This document shows positions 11,612 to 21,816 of a DNA stretch of 64,000 nucleotides, one piece after another. Source of the stretch: Vagococcus zengguangii. Its GTDB lineage: Bacteria; Bacillota; Bacilli; Lactobacillales; Vagococcaceae. Each line of letters opens with the position of its first letter. Position 1 is the first letter of the stretch. A program made the translations under genes and the position numbers. The notes beneath the pieces were generated by a model. That model saw only the letters and a program-made list of their open reading frames with translations, did not search any database and was not told where the DNA came from. Where the stretch lies: positions 1,271,001 through 1,335,000 of the forward strand of contig NZ_CP039712.1 in the NCBI RefSeq assembly GCF_005145005.1, read 5' to 3'.

Positions 11612-12285
11612 TAGTTCGTCACCTTTCCAAAGTTCTTAATCATTGAAGCAAAGAATAAACGGCCATCTTCAGAGCCAAGCAAGCTTTCCATCGCACGCTC
11701 TGGATGAGGCATCATGCCTAACACATTTCCTTGTTCATTGGTAATCCCAGCAATCTTCTCAACACTACCGTTAACATTTTCTTGGTATTCAAAGACTATT
11801 TGACCATTTGCTTTTAGTTGCGCTAACGTTGCTTCATCACAATAGTAGTTCCCTTCACCATGTGCAATTGGTAGATGGATGATTTGATCTGTTTCATATT
11901 CACTTGTAAAATTCGTTTGTGCATTAACAACTTTTAACGGCACTGTTTTACAAATGAAGTTCAATGATTCATTACGTAATAGCGTTCCTGGTAGTAAACC
12001 AGCTTCGGTTAAAATTTGGAAACCATTACACGTGCCAAAAACAGGTTTGCCTTCTTCAGCAAAACGAGTGACTTCTTTCATCACGTTAGAAAAACGCGCA
12101 ATCGCTCCACAGCGTAAGTAATCCCCGTAAGAAAAACCACCTGGTAATAACACGCCATCAAACTCACTTAAGTCTGTCGCTGTATGGTCTACAAATTCCG
12201 CTTCCACTTGCATGATGTCTTTCATCGCCCACAATAAATCTTTGTCACAATTCGATCCCGGAAAAACAACAACCGCAAATTTCAT
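11611..12285 (-). CDS. purQ: FGAM synthase glutaminase subunit PurQ
   Basis: Class I glutamine amidotransferase that feeds ammonia to PurL. The 224 residues contain the nucleophile-elbow GTCNGFQIL and the C-terminal catalytic HPERAME (His, Glu). [10 protein letters not shown] is a further family signature. Its ATG overlaps the purS stop by one base (TTAATG). The purS-purQ-purL run matches the three-subunit FGAM synthase of Firmicutes. Confidence 0.98.
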   Translation of the reverse strand: MKFAVVVFPGSNCDKDLLWAMKDIMQVEAEFVDHTATDLSEFDGVLLPGGFSYGDYLRCGAIARFSNVMKEVTRFAEEGKPVFGTCNGFQILTEAGLLPGTLLRNESLNFICKTVPLKVVNAQTNFTSEYETDQIIHLPIAHGEGNYYCDEATLAQLKANGQIVFEYQENVNGSVEKIAGITNEQGNVLGMMPHPERAMESLLGSEDGRLFFASMIKNFGKVTN

Positions 12286-12542
12286 TAAGCTTCTTCCTCC
12301 ATCTCAACGATTTCGTAACGATACGTTTCCATGTTAACATTCGCTAATAATTGGTCACATAACGTTTCAATCACTTCTTCAACCGGCTCAGCTGTTTGTT
12401 TAACTTTTAACTCGAAATATTTTCCGATACGAACATCTTGAACCCCTTCATAACCTAATTGATGAATCGCCCCTTTAACGGCTTCCCCTTGTGGATCTAA
12501 AACTGATTGTTTATACGTAACATATACTTTGACAAAAAACAT
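12285..12542 (-). CDS. purS: FGAM synthase subunit PurS
   Basis: An 85-residue small subunit that bridges PurL and PurQ and helps channel ammonia. [19 protein letters not shown] is the standard opening (slightly extended by MFF), and the motif [16 protein letters not shown] follows. GAGGGGG precedes the ATG by about 10 bases. Two bases separate it from purC upstream and one base is shared with purQ downstream. Confidence 0.97.
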   Translation of the reverse strand: MFFVKVYVTYKQSVLDPQGEAVKGAIHQLGYEGVQDVRIGKYFELKVKQTAEPVEEVIETLCDQLLANVNMETYRYEIVEMEEEA

Positions 12543-12543
12543 A

Positions 12544-13266
12544 TTATTTTTCCCCCTCTAATTGTTCTAAACGACGTAATACTTCTTCATAAACCGACAC
12601 AATTCCACCAATTTCACGACGATAAACATCTTTATCTAAGTGGTCGCCAGTTTCTTTGTCCCATAAACGACACGTATCAGGAGAAATCTCATCACCTAAC
12701 ACGATCTCACCTGCTTGATTACGACCAAATTCCAGTTTAAAATCAACCAATTGAATGCCTAATTGATTAAATAACTCAATTAATACTTGATTAATTTCTA
12801 ATGCTTGAGCTTTCAACTCGGCAATTTCTGTTTCGGTTGCAACGTCCAAAAACAAAACATGCGCATCATTAATAAATGGATCGTCTAACTCATCTTTTTT
12901 ATAATAAAATTCAACGATAGGTTGCGCTAATTTAGCACCTTCTTCTAAACCAAAACGTTTGGCGAAACTTCCCGCTACCACATTACGAACCACTACTTCT
13001 AACGGAATAATACTTAAACGTTGAATCGTTTGTTCAGTTGCCGATTCTTGTTTGATAAAATGGTGCTTGATGCCTTTAGCCGTTAAATAATCAAACACGC
13101 GACTAGTAATCTGGTTGTTTAATTGTCCTTTACCGATTACTGTATCTTTTTTCAAGCCATTTAGAGCTGTTGCTTGATCAAGATACTCTACCCATAAAAC
13201 ATCTGGAGTATCAGTGGTAAATAATTTTTTAGCCTTCCCTGCATAAATCAATTCGTTTGCTGTCAT
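12544..13266 (-). CDS. purC: SAICAR synthetase
   Basis: Joins CAIR and aspartate using ATP to give SAICAR. The 240-residue protein begins MTANELIYAGKAKKLF, the usual glycine-lysine motif. EVVVRNVVAGS and the late LVDFKLEFG and DEISPDTCRLWD signatures are present. A longer in-frame reading begins at 13293, but the ATG at 13266 has GAGGGAG about 9 bases upstream and gives the conserved N-terminus. It lies between purB and purS. Confidence 0.98.
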   Translation of the reverse strand: MTANELIYAGKAKKLFTTDTPDVLWVEYLDQATALNGLKKDTVIGKGQLNNQITSRVFDYLTAKGIKHHFIKQESATEQTIQRLSIIPLEVVVRNVVAGSFAKRFGLEEGAKLAQPIVEFYYKKDELDDPFINDAHVLFLDVATETEIAELKAQALEINQVLIELFNQLGIQLVDFKLEFGRNQAGEIVLGDEISPDTCRLWDKETGDHLDKDVYRREIGGIVSVYEEVLRRLEQLEGEK

Positions 13267-13285
13267 CGTTTTAGCTCCCTCGTTA

Positions 13286-14584
13286 TTAATCAAGTAATCC
13301 TACACGTTTAAAAATAACCTCTACTTGTTTTAAATGGTGGTGATAATCAAAGGCACTGGCAATATCATCCGCCGTTAAAACGGTCGAAATGGTTTCATTT
13401 CCTTCGACCAACTGTCTAAAATCAACTTGCTCATCCCAAGCTTTTGCGGTCAATGGTTGAACTAAGTCATAGGCTTGTTCACGTGTCATGCCTTTAGCAA
13501 CTAGTTGTAACATGACTTGTTGGCTATAAATCAACTGATGCGTCGCATGCATATTACGCTTCATATTCTCAGGGAAAACGGTCAATTCCCTCACAATTTT
13601 GCCAAAACGCACTAGCATGTAATCAAGTAAAATCGTGCTATCTGGTAAAATAATACGTTCAGCCGATGAATGTGAAATATCACGCTCGTGCCATAGTGCC
13701 ACGTTTTCATAAGCTGTTACTAAATGTCCACGAATCACACGGGCTAACCCGCACATGTTTTCTGAACCAATTGGATTACGTTTATGTGGCATTGCAGATG
13801 AGCCTTTTTGACCTTTTGCAAAAAACTCTTCTACTTCACGTTGTTCCGACTTCTGTAATCCACGGATTTCAGTCGCAAAACACTCAATACTAGTGGCAAT
13901 TAACGCCAAGCTGCTCATATATTCAGCATGTAAATCTCTTGGTAAAACTTGCGTTGAAACTTCTTGTGGGCGGATATCTAATTTATCGCAAACATACTCT
14001 TCTACAAAAGGAGGGATATTCGCAAATGTACCGACAGCTCCAGAAATTTTTCCCGCTTCAACACCCTCTGCTGCTAAATTAAAACGGACAAGATTACGTT
14101 TCATTTCTGAGTACCACGTTGCTAATTTCAAACCAAATGTTGTCGGTTCAGCATGAACACCATGCGTACGTCCCATCATAACCGTGTCTTTATGTTCAAT
14201 CGCTTTTTGTCCAATAATTTCAATAAAGGCTTCGATTCCTTGACGTAATAATTGATTGACTTGTTTCAATTGATAGCCGTAAGCCGTATCCACGACATCA
14301 GTACTTGTTAAGCCGTAATGCACCCATTTACGTTCTTCACCCAAAAATTCAGACACACAACGGGTAAAAGCTACGACATCATGACGTGTTTCTTCTTCTA
14401 TCTCTAAAATACGCGCAACATCAAAAGCCGCTCCTTGGTGAATTTTTTCAACATCTTCTTTAGGAATAATCCCTAATTCTGCCCAAGCTTCGGTTGCTAA
14501 AATCTCAACTTCTAGCCATGTTTGATAACGATTAGTTTCTGACCATAAGGCCGCCATTTCTGGTCTAGTGTAACGAGGAATCAT
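13286..14584 (-). CDS. purB: Adenylosuccinate lyase
   Basis: Removes fumarate from SAICAR and from adenylosuccinate, so it serves both IMP and AMP synthesis. 432 residues with the superfamily signature [16 protein letters not shown] at about 260-275 and an upstream [11 protein letters not shown] carrying a catalytic His. The ATG follows the purK stop directly (TAGATG) with GGAG inside the purK end, so its translation would normally be coupled to the 3' part of purK, which still ends at its native position. Confidence 0.98.
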   Translation of the reverse strand: MIPRYTRPEMAALWSETNRYQTWLEVEILATEAWAELGIIPKEDVEKIHQGAAFDVARILEIEEETRHDVVAFTRCVSEFLGEERKWVHYGLTSTDVVDTAYGYQLKQVNQLLRQGIEAFIEIIGQKAIEHKDTVMMGRTHGVHAEPTTFGLKLATWYSEMKRNLVRFNLAAEGVEAGKISGAVGTFANIPPFVEEYVCDKLDIRPQEVSTQVLPRDLHAEYMSSLALIATSIECFATEIRGLQKSEQREVEEFFAKGQKGSSAMPHKRNPIGSENMCGLARVIRGHLVTAYENVALWHERDISHSSAERIILPDSTILLDYMLVRFGKIVRELTVFPENMKRNMHATHQLIYSQQVMLQLVAKGMTREQAYDLVQPLTAKAWDEQVDFRQLVEGNETISTVLTADDIASAFDYHHHLKQVEVIFKRVGLLD

Positions 14585-15718
14585 CTAATTATCTCCTTTT
14601 TTATCCCAAATATTTGTTTCATCAAGTATTGCTAATGTTTTCTCAACATCATCCGTTAAAATCGTGACATGGCCCATTTTACGGCCTATCTGACTTTGCT
14701 CTTTACCATAATAATGAAAATGCCAGGTTGGATAGGCCATCATTTTTTGAAGACTTTCGTTTAAATGCTGTCCTAAAATATTGGTCATCACAACTGGGGA
14801 CAATAAATGAGGTTTGCTAAGTGGTAACCCACAAACGCCTTTAATATGAAGATCAAATTGACTAAAATCACATGCTTCAATTGAATAATGCCCTGAATTA
14901 TGAGGACGCGGGGCAAGTTCATTGACATACACTTGTTGTCCAACCACAAACATTTCAATTGCTAAAACACCAGCAAGCTGTAATTCTTGTGCAATTTTTA
15001 ATGCCTATTGCGAGGCTTTTTCACAAATATCATCCGATACACGAGCTGGAACAATCGTTTGGTGCAAAATATTTTGTTGATGAATATTTTCACCACAAGG
15101 CAACGTGACATAATCTCCCTGAATATTTCCAGCCACGATAACCGAAATTTCTTGGTCAAACGTCAACCATTCTTCTAATACACAGGATTGCTTCAGTAAG
15201 GTAGCCGCAATCGCTAAGTCATCAATAGACTTAATCACCACTTGACCTTTGCCATCGTATCCACCAGTAGCTGTTTTCAAAACACAAGGATAACCGATTT
15301 TCTTAACTGCCTCATCAAGCTCTTCAACTGTCGTTACTACTTGAAAATCAGCAATTAGCAAGTTAAGTTTTTGCAAGAAACGTTTTTCATTAACTCTATT
15401 TTGTGTCATTTCTAATAAAGCAGTTCCTTGAGGCAAATAGTTTGGGGAATCGATCATTTTTAACGCTTCTGCCGAAACATTTTCAAATTCATAGGTTAAG
15501 ATATCCGAACAGTTCGCAAGTTGTGTTAAACCACAAACATTATCATAAGCACAATGAATAAAAGTATCTGCTAAACATGAAGCTGGACAATGCTCATTTG
15601 GATCAAGAACATTCACACGATACCCCATTTCTTTGGCACTCATCGCTAGCATCTGACCGAGTTGTCCGCCCCCAATAATTCCAATAGCTGCTCCTGGTAA
15701 TATCACATGTTTATTCAT
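14585..15718 (-). pseudogene. purK: N5-CAIR synthetase interrupted by an in-frame amber codon
   Basis: PurK uses ATP and bicarbonate to turn AIR into N5-CAIR for PurE. The ATG at 15718 opens a 237-residue N-terminal part with GIIGGGQLGQML and an ATP-grasp segment (CVLKTATGGYDGKGQVV). The reading frame then meets TAG at 15007-15005 (CAA TAG GCA) and continues in the same frame for 139 codons to the normal end. The lost part holds the ATP-grasp metal-binding segment VNELAPRPHNSGH. A late ATG at 14953 has no visible ribosome site. Total length without the stop would be 377 residues, normal for PurK. No frameshift is needed, so this is a single nonsense change, a suppressed codon or a sequencing error. 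Confidence 0.85.
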
Positions 15719-16202
15719 CAACTAATTCACTACTTTCTAAAACGTTATTGGTTAACTTTTGACGACGATTATTTAAACGTTCAGCAAGCGATTTATCACT
15801 AATCGCTAATATTTGTGCTGCCAAAAGTCCTGCATTGGTTGCTCCTGCTTCACCAATCGCTGTAGTCGCAACAGGTACTCCACCTGGCATTTGGACGATA
15901 GACAACAATGAATCCAAACCATTTAATGTTCGGCTTTTAACCGGTACCCCAATAACAGGTAAAATCGTTTTAGCTGCTACCATACCTGGTAAATGCGCTG
16001 CCCCACCTGCTCCCGCAATAATAATGTTAAGCCCTCTATCAATTGCTTTTTCAGCGTATTCAAACATAAAATCAGGCGTACGATGCGCTGATACGACTAA
16101 TTTTTCATAAGGTATTGCTAATTCTTCTAAAATATCACATGTTTTTTTCAAGGTTGGCCAATCTGATTGACTCCCCATGATAACACCAACTAAAGGTTTC
16201 AT
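15711..16202 (-). CDS. purE: N5-carboxyaminoimidazole ribonucleotide mutase, class I
   Basis: Moves the carboxyl group of N5-CAIR to carbon 4 to give CAIR. 163 residues with GSQSDWPT (about 10-17), the SAHRTPDFM segment carrying the conserved His, and [11 protein letters not shown]. It is the first gene of the operon, with GGAGG before the ATG and a sigma-A promoter about 25-50 bases upstream. Its last 8 bases overlap the purK start. Because purK is interrupted, PurE may depend on spontaneously carboxylated substrate in this strain. Confidence 0.98.
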   Translation of the reverse strand: MKPLVGVIMGSQSDWPTLKKTCDILEELAIPYEKLVVSAHRTPDFMFEYAEKAIDRGLNIIIAGAGGAAHLPGMVAAKTILPVIGVPVKSRTLNGLDSLLSIVQMPGGVPVATTAIGEAGATNAGLLAAQILAISDKSLAERLNNRRQKLTNNVLESSELVDE

Positions 16203-16226
16203 AACGTCCTCCTTCCTTTTGTGATT

Positions 16227-16255
16227 ATTTTAACAACGCCACCTAACAAAGTCAA
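16227..16255 (-). promoter_or_regulatory. Promoter of the purine operon
   Basis: On the minus strand TTGACT (16255-16250), a 17-base spacer and TAAAAT (16232-16227) form a near-consensus sigma-A promoter. The predicted start is near 16220, giving a leader of about 18 bases before the purE ATG at 16202. Confidence 0.8.
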
Positions 16256-16290
16256 TACAAACACGTATGTTTTATTAATTAGATTTCTAT

Positions 16291-16303
16291 AATGTTCGTC
16301 TTT
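16291..16303 (-). promoter_or_regulatory. PurBox (PurR site) upstream of purE
   Basis: The minus strand reads AAAGACGAACATT, 11 of 13 matches to the PurBox AWWWCCGAACWWT. Its centre is about 77 bp upstream of the predicted start, the distance reported for PurR activation in Lactococcus lactis. Confidence 0.65.
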
Positions 16304-16375
16304 ATTGGTTAGAACCAATCGTGCATATCGTTAAAATAAAGTTTTTTTACTCATCTTAAAACACTTTTATAAACC

Positions 16376-16388
16376 AAAAACGAACGAT
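16376..16388 (+). promoter_or_regulatory. Second PurBox-like sequence in opposite orientation
   Basis: AAAAACGAACGAT matches 11 of 13 PurBox positions. It lies about 85 bp further upstream of the first box, between the phoU terminator and the pur promoter. Paired, oppositely oriented boxes are typical of PurR control regions, although usually closer together. Confidence 0.45.
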
Positions 16389-16425
16389 AATGTATCTTAT
16401 CTGTATCACTAACAGGAAAAATAGC

Positions 16426-16456
16426 AAAAAAAAAAATAGCCCTAAGGCTATTTTTT
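16426..16456 (-). terminator. Terminator of the pst-phoU operon
   Basis: Stem 16431-16441 with 16446-16456 (core TAGCC/GGCTA) around a 4-base loop, starting within the phoU stop codon. A long A-run on plus gives the U-tract for minus-strand transcripts. Confidence 0.85.
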
Positions 16457-17126
16457 ATTCATCATTTGAAGAATGTAATTCTACATTTTTACCTGTTTTA
16501 AGATAAACAATCCATTCACAGATATTAGTCACATAATCACCAATACGCTCTAAGAATCGAGCCACTCTTAAGTAATCTGTTCCAACTTCAACTAAGTTTG
16601 AATCTTCTTTCATGACTTTAATACACATACCATAAATCTCTTTAAAATAGTTGTTAACTCGTTCGTCACGATCTGCTATTTTAACCGCTTCGTCTGCATC
16701 ACCCTCAGTATAAGCATGCAACGCATCATCAAGTAATTTCAAGACGTCATTTGCCATATCAGAAATTTTTTCTTGAATTTCAACGATTGGTTTAGTGTTA
16801 TTAACACGAATTGCCGCTTTAGAGATTGATACCGCATGATCTCCAATACGTTCTAAGTCGTTAACAGCTTTCATAACGGTAATAATTAAACGTAAATCAG
16901 ATGTTACAGGTTGTTGCAAGGCAATCATTTCTAAGCCTCTTTTTTCTAAGTCTGCTTCAAAGTCATTAATCTTTGAATCACCTTGAATCACACTTTCAGC
17001 AATTTCATTATCTTGCTTAATGAAAGCACGAACGGCTTTATACACTGATAAACTTACTGTTTCACCCATTTCATGAAATTCATCATGTAATTGACGTAAA
17101 TCTTTTTCAAATTGAGCTCTTAACAT
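16455..17126 (-). CDS. phoU: Phosphate signalling protein PhoU
   Basis: Cytosolic regulator that links the Pst transporter to phosphate sensing. The 223 residues form two PhoU repeats of three helices, each with a D/E-rich metal-binding loop (NDLERIGDHAV at about 90-100 and ARFLERIGDYVTN at about 190-202). GGAG precedes the ATG. It is the last gene of pstS-C-A-B-B-phoU, as in other Firmicutes. No phoPR genes are nearby. Confidence 0.97.
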   Translation of the reverse strand: MLRAQFEKDLRQLHDEFHEMGETVSLSVYKAVRAFIKQDNEIAESVIQGDSKINDFEADLEKRGLEMIALQQPVTSDLRLIITVMKAVNDLERIGDHAVSISKAAIRVNNTKPIVEIQEKISDMANDVLKLLDDALHAYTEGDADEAVKIADRDERVNNYFKEIYGMCIKVMKEDSNLVEVGTDYLRVARFLERIGDYVTNICEWIVYLKTGKNVELHSSNDE

Positions 17127-17150
17127 AAAAGTAACATCTCCTTTTTAATT

Positions 17151-17897
17151 TTAACCAAATTTCCCTGAAATATAATCTTCTGTTTCTTGTTTCTTAGGGT
17201 TCAAGAAAATATTTGATGTTTTATCAAATTCTATCAAATTACCATCTAAAAAGAAAGCTGTTTTATCCGAGATACGTGATGCTTGCTGCATGTTATGCGT
17301 TACCATGATCATCGTATACTTGTCTTTCAATTCATATAGCATATTTTCTATTTTACCGCTCGACACTGGATCTAACGCACTAGTTGGTTCATCTAGTAAA
17401 ATAATTTCTGGTTCAACCGCTAATACACGTGCAATACAGACACGTTGCTGTTGGCCGCCAGATAACGCTAACGCACTTTTGTCTAATTTATCTTTCACAT
17501 CGTCCCAAACAGCCGCTGCGCGTAAACTTTTTTCTACAATTTCATCTAGTTCTTCTTTAGAACGCTTGCCTTCTAATTTTAAGCCATAAATAACATTTTC
17601 ATAAACAGAAAATGGAAACGGATTGGGTTGTTGGAACACCATCCCGATTTTTTTACGTAATTCTACTAAGTCAGTTTGCGGGCTATAAATATTTTGGTCT
17701 TTATACATGATATTACCAGTAATTGTGACCCCCGGAATCATGTCATTCATACGGTTAATACTACGTAAGAAAGTAGACTTCCCACACCCTGAAGGTCCGA
17801 TTAGAGCTGCAATTTCACCTTGTTTGAACTCAATATCAATCCCTTTTAGCGCTTCTTTCTCGCCATAAAATAAATGTAAATCTTTTGATTTTAACAC
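17151..17897 (-). CDS. pstB: Phosphate ABC transporter ATP-binding protein PstB (second copy)
   Basis: ATPase of the high-affinity phosphate importer. 248 residues: Walker [10 protein letters not shown] at about 33-41, signature LSGGQQQRV, Walker [14 protein letters not shown], and the PstB-like ending EDYISGKFG. It follows the other pstB by 11 bases; the two proteins are similar but not identical. Tandem pstB genes are common in enterococci, streptococci and bacilli. Confidence 0.97.
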   Translation of the reverse strand: MLKSKDLHLFYGEKEALKGIDIEFKQGEIAALIGPSGCGKSTFLRSINRMNDMIPGVTITGNIMYKDQNIYSPQTDLVELRKKIGMVFQQPNPFPFSVYENVIYGLKLEGKRSKEELDEIVEKSLRAAAVWDDVKDKLDKSALALSGGQQQRVCIARVLAVEPEIILLDEPTSALDPVSSGKIENMLYELKDKYTMIMVTHNMQQASRISDKTAFFLDGNLIEFDKTSNIFLNPKKQETEDYISGKFG

Positions 17898-17908
17898 GCG
17901 TTTTCCTC

Positions 17909-18712
17909 CTAACCGAAGTGTCCAGATACATAGTCTTCAGTAGCTTGTATTTTAGGACGAGTGAAAATTTTATTGGTTGTATCGTATTCAATCGCATGGC
18001 CCATGTAGAAGAAGGCAGTGTAATCACTAATACGAGATGCTTGCTGCATATTATGAGTTACGATAATAATAGAAAAATCTTTTTTCAGATTCAATAACGT
18101 TTCTTCTAATTTACCCGTAGAAATTGGGTCCAAAGCACTGGCCGGCTCATCTAACAGTAAGATATCTGGTTTCATCGCAATCGCACGCGCAATACATAGA
18201 CGCTGTTGTTGCCCACCGGATAAAGCAAGCGCACTTTTGCCTAAGTTATCCTTTACTTGATCCCAAAGTGCCGCTTGTTTCAAACTCGTTTCAACGACTT
18301 CATCCAAATAATTCTTATCGTTAATTCCATGTTGTTTTAAAGCAAACGTAATGTTTTCATAGATTGACTTACTAAATGGATTAGGACGTTGGAACACCAT
18401 GCCAATATGTTTACGCATTTCGTAAACATCGACATTATCAGCATTGATATCAATCCCTTGATAAATGATTTCGCCTGTTACTTTTGTATTGTTAATTTCG
18501 TCATTCATACGATTAAGCGAGCGTAAATAAGTCGACTTCCCACACCCTGAAGGTCCGATTAACGAAGTGATTTTATTTTCTTCAAACTCTAAAGAGACGC
18601 CTTTAATCGCTTCATTTTGACCGTACCACACATGTAGGTCATTGGTTTTCAAATCAACTGACTTATCCTCTAATTTAATGATATGACGTTTATCTAAATT
18701 ATACTCTTTCAT
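17909..18712 (-). CDS. pstB: Phosphate ABC transporter ATP-binding protein PstB (first copy)
   Basis: A 267-residue ATPase paralogous to the next gene. It has an N-terminal extension of about 20 residues, Walker [10 protein letters not shown] at about 53-61, LSGGQQQRL and [12 protein letters not shown], and ends EDYVSGHFG. Transcribed directly after pstA with a 14-base gap. The two ATPases could pair as a heterodimer or be used alternately; sequence alone does not decide. Confidence 0.97.
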   Translation of the reverse strand: MKEYNLDKRHIIKLEDKSVDLKTNDLHVWYGQNEAIKGVSLEFEENKITSLIGPSGCGKSTYLRSLNRMNDEINNTKVTGEIIYQGIDINADNVDVYEMRKHIGMVFQRPNPFSKSIYENITFALKQHGINDKNYLDEVVETSLKQAALWDQVKDNLGKSALALSGGQQQRLCIARAIAMKPDILLLDEPASALDPISTGKLEETLLNLKKDFSIIIVTHNMQQASRISDYTAFFYMGHAIEYDTTNKIFTRPKIQATEDYVSGHFG

Positions 18713-18726
18713 TGTCTACTCCTTCG

Positions 18727-19611
18727 TTATGCGGAAGTCATTTTCTTATGTAATCTCTTACCTAAGAAGCGAGCTAAAATATTAAATAATAGTACCGCTA
18801 AAATTAATACAGCTGAAGCACCCGCTGAGACTTGTGGGCCATCTGGCATTGTTCCTTCACTGTTAACTTTCCAAATATGAACGGCTAGCGTTTCTGCTTG
18901 TCGGAAAATGTTTAATGGGCTTGAAATATTCATTGGATTCCAATCAGTAAAATCTAAAGCTGGAGCACTTTGACCAGCTGTGTAGATTAACGCAGCAGCT
19001 TCACCAAAAATACGGCCCGCACCTAAAATCACTCCCGTTAAAATACCAGGTAAGGCTTCAGGAACAACCACTTTAATTACCGTTTCCCAACGAGATAACC
19101 CTAAAGCTAGACCAGCTTCACGTTGCGTATAATGCACAGCTTTCAACGACTCTTCAACATTACGCGTTAATAACGGTAAATTGAAGAACGTTAACGCTAA
19201 GGCCCCTGAAATAATTGAGAAACCAAAACCAGCTTGCACTACAAACACTAAGAAACCAAATAAACCAACTACGACTGAAGGTAAGGAACTTAAAATCTCA
19301 ATGGCTGTACGGATGAAATCTGTTAACCAATTTTTCTTGGCATACTCAGATAAATAAATACCTGCTCCTAAAGAGATTGGCACACTAATAATCATTGTAA
19401 TAATTAACAAATAAAACGAGTTGAACAATTGAATCCCAATTCCGCCACCTACTTCAAACGTTTTGGCTGGTTGGGTTAAAAATTCCCAATTAATATTAGG
19501 GATACCACGGAATAAAATATAGGCAATTAAACTTGCTAAAATCAAGACGATAATCGCCGCAATTCCATATAAAACGCCTGTTGCAATCTTATCTACTTTT
19601 TTTGAATTCAT
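18727..19611 (-). CDS. pstA: Phosphate ABC transporter permease PstA
   Basis: Membrane permease subunit, 294 residues with six predicted helices: one at about 13-37 and five in the BPD_transp_1 domain from about 75. The EAA loop that contacts the ATPase is visible as EAGLALGLSRWETVIKVVVPEALPG. It overlaps the pstC stop by one base and is followed by the two pstB genes. Confidence 0.97.
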   Translation of the reverse strand: MNSKKVDKIATGVLYGIAAIIVLILASLIAYILFRGIPNINWEFLTQPAKTFEVGGGIGIQLFNSFYLLIITMIISVPISLGAGIYLSEYAKKNWLTDFIRTAIEILSSLPSVVVGLFGFLVFVVQAGFGFSIISGALALTFFNLPLLTRNVEESLKAVHYTQREAGLALGLSRWETVIKVVVPEALPGILTGVILGAGRIFGEAAALIYTAGQSAPALDFTDWNPMNISSPLNIFRQAETLAVHIWKVNSEGTMPDGPQVSAGASAVLILAVLLFNILARFLGKRLHKKMTSA

Positions 19612-20531
19612 TATTTAAATTCTCCTTTTTTACCAATCATACGAATGATGATATTAAAGAATAGTGACATTAATAATAATAGTAACGCTAATGACCATAA
19701 TACGTTATTTTCGAGCGTACCCATGATGGTATTTCCAATTCCCATCGTTAAAATACTAGTTAATGTTGAGGCTGGTGTGGTCAAGTTTTCTGGTAAAATC
19801 GCTGCATTACCGATCACCATTTGAATCGCCAACGCTTCACCGAAAGCACGTGCCATACCGAAAACTACCGCGGTTAAGATACCTGGAATTGCAGCTCTTA
19901 ACACCACTTTATAGGTTGTCTGCCATCTAGTCGCTCCCAATGCCAACGAAGCTTCACGGTAATGACGTGGTACAGCATTTAATGAATCCACTGTCATCGA
20001 TGTCACAGTAGGTAAAATCATAACGAATAATACAAAGGTTCCGGCTAAAATACCAAAACCACTACCACCAAACACATTACGAACAGCTGGCACAACGATC
20101 GTTAAACCGATAAATCCATAAACAACTGAAGGTATACCGACTAATAATTCGATAACAGGTTGTAAAACTTTTTTTCCTAAATTAGGGGAGATTTCAGTCA
20201 TAAAAACGGCTGCCCCTATTGCAAACGGTGTTGCGACAATAGCAGATAATAATGTCACCAAGAAAGAACCTACCAACATTGGTAACGCCCCAACTAATGG
20301 CTTACCGTCGTCACCAACTGTGCCTGGTGCCCAGTCCGTTCCAAATAGAAAATCAAACACGTTAACGCCATCTTTAAAGAAAGTGGCCAAACCTTTACTC
20401 ATAACAAAATAAAAAATGGCTGCTACTACTGCGACAATAAAAATAATACATAGCATACTAATTGCTTTACCGATTTGCTCTAATCTAGCTTTTTTAGATT
20501 TAGTTAATAGACTCTTTTGAATCTCTTCCAA
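19611..20531 (-). CDS. pstC: Phosphate ABC transporter permease PstC
   Basis: Partner permease of PstA, 306 residues. An N-terminal helix at about 22-45, an extracellular stretch with the PstC-type FGTDWAPG, then five helices. The coupling loop EASLALGATRWQTTYKVVLRAAIPG sits at about 192-216. It starts 27 bases after the pstS stop and overlaps pstA by one base. Confidence 0.97.
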   Translation of the reverse strand: MEEIQKSLLTKSKKARLEQIGKAISMLCIIFIVAVVAAIFYFVMSKGLATFFKDGVNVFDFLFGTDWAPGTVGDDGKPLVGALPMLVGSFLVTLLSAIVATPFAIGAAVFMTEISPNLGKKVLQPVIELLVGIPSVVYGFIGLTIVVPAVRNVFGGSGFGILAGTFVLFVMILPTVTSMTVDSLNAVPRHYREASLALGATRWQTTYKVVLRAAIPGILTAVVFGMARAFGEALAIQMVIGNAAILPENLTTPASTLTSILTMGIGNTIMGTLENNVLWSLALLLLLMSLFFNIIIRMIGKKGEFK

Positions 20532-20557
20532 GATTTTAGTCCTCCTATTTCATTCAA

Positions 20558-21406
20558 TTACTGAACTATTTCTCCATTAGCGTCACGCTCGACTTCCATT
20601 TGCGTCACGGGAATATAACCAAGTTTTGGAATCATACCATTTTGCATCTCATCAGATAACACAAAATCGATGTATTCTTTTGTTAAACCTGTTGGTTCTC
20701 CTTTTGTATACATGTGCTCATATGACCAAATTGGCCATTTATTGGTGATGACATTTTCATCTTTTGGTGCAATGCCATCAATCGATAATTCTTGTACTTC
20801 ATCAGTCACGTAAGAAAAAGCTAAGTAACTAATCGCACCCGGGGTTGTACTAACAATTTGACGCACCATCCCAGTAGAATCTTGTTCTTGTGCTTTCTTC
20901 GTTTTCTCACCATTCATTACCCAACGTTCAAAAGTGGCACGCGTCCCACTTCCAGTCGCACGGTTAATGATGACGATTGGTAAATCTTTACCGCCGATTT
21001 CTTTCCAGTTAGTTAACTCACCGGTAAAAATCGCACGTAAATGATCCATTGAGATATCTTTCACCCCAACTTCTTGATTGACAATCGGCGTGATACCAAC
21101 GACTGCCACTTTGAAACTTACTAACGCTGATGCATCAATTCCTGATTTTTCCTCAGCGAACAGATCAGAGTTACCGATATCGACTGCGCCTGCTTGTACT
21201 TGGCTCAACCCGGTACCACTTCCTCCCCCTTGGACGTTGACGAACTTCCCAAGATTTTTACTGCTGAATTCATTACCTGCTGCCTCCGCTAAAGGTTGCA
21301 TCGCAGATGATCCGACTACAGTGATTGACTCTCCTTTATCAATTTTACATCCTGCTAAGAATAATAAACCTGATAAAACAAGAGCAAGTTGCAAGATTTT
21401 TTTCAC
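20558..21406 (-). CDS. pstS: Phosphate-binding lipoprotein PstS
   Basis: Surface lipoprotein that captures phosphate for PstCAB. 282 residues with a lipoprotein signal peptide: MKK, hydrophobic core and lipobox LAGC with Cys20. The phosphate-binding [20 protein letters not shown] and [12 protein letters not shown] segments are clear. Translation starts at GTG, preceded by AGGAGG 9 bases upstream. First gene of the operon; a 400-base non-coding region precedes it. Confidence 0.97.
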   Translation of the reverse strand: MKKILQLALVLSGLLFLAGCKIDKGESITVVGSSAMQPLAEAAGNEFSSKNLGKFVNVQGGGSGTGLSQVQAGAVDIGNSDLFAEEKSGIDASALVSFKVAVVGITPIVNQEVGVKDISMDHLRAIFTGELTNWKEIGGKDLPIVIINRATGSGTRATFERWVMNGEKTKKAQEQDSTGMVRQIVSTTPGAISYLAFSYVTDEVQELSIDGIAPKDENVITNKWPIWSYEHMYTKGEPTGLTKEYIDFVLSDEMQNGMIPKLGYIPVTQMEVERDANGEIVQ

Positions 21407-21774
21407 CTAAAAATCCTCCTTCAAAAATTAACGAACTAACATCATATTTGTCTTAGTTCCCTTCTTTCAAGATATATGTTTCAAACAGAAAAAGCAAGTA
21501 TTTTCAGCTGAGAAAAAACGCTTTTTTCTGAAAAAAATATTTTTTTCTACTATATACAATATTTTTTCATGAAATATATACTGAAAAATCATTGATTTTT
21601 TATAAACTTGATTAATGGTATTTTTTAACCTTTAATGTTCCTTTTTGGACCGAAAACAGCGAATAAACAACACCCAATATTCGTATATAACACAATCCAA
21701 AAAAAAGTGACTAGATATATTTTATTTTTCGAATTTTTTCTCCAACTTCTCAAAAATGATAAAAAAATTAAAAA
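21407..21774 (-). promoter_or_regulatory. AT-rich region upstream of pstS
   Basis: No credible gene. It should hold the pst promoter, but I see no clean -35/-10 pair and no clear PhoP direct repeats. A perfect 7-bp inverted repeat GAACTAA/TTAGTTC (21433-21439/21453-21459) lies about 27 bases before the pstS start and could be an operator or leader hairpin. Confidence 0.4.
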
Positions 21775-21807
21775 GCACTACAAAAGGTATAACCCCTCTT
21801 GTAGTGC
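21775..21807 (-). terminator. Terminator of ftsEX
   Basis: 9-bp stem GCACTACAA/TTGTAGTGC (21775-21783/21799-21807), with a T-rich tract following on the minus strand, starting 9 bases after the ftsX stop. Confidence 0.85.
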
Positions 21808-21816
21808 AAAAATGTT

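Noticed and set aside
14585-14953. A separate 122-codon gene downstream of purK
   Set aside because: It is in the same frame as the N-terminal part and is the PurK C-terminus; the ATG at 14953 has no ribosome site.
17151-18712. Two adjacent pstB genes as a possible novel duplication
   Set aside because: Tandem pstB copies are usual in Firmicutes pst operons.
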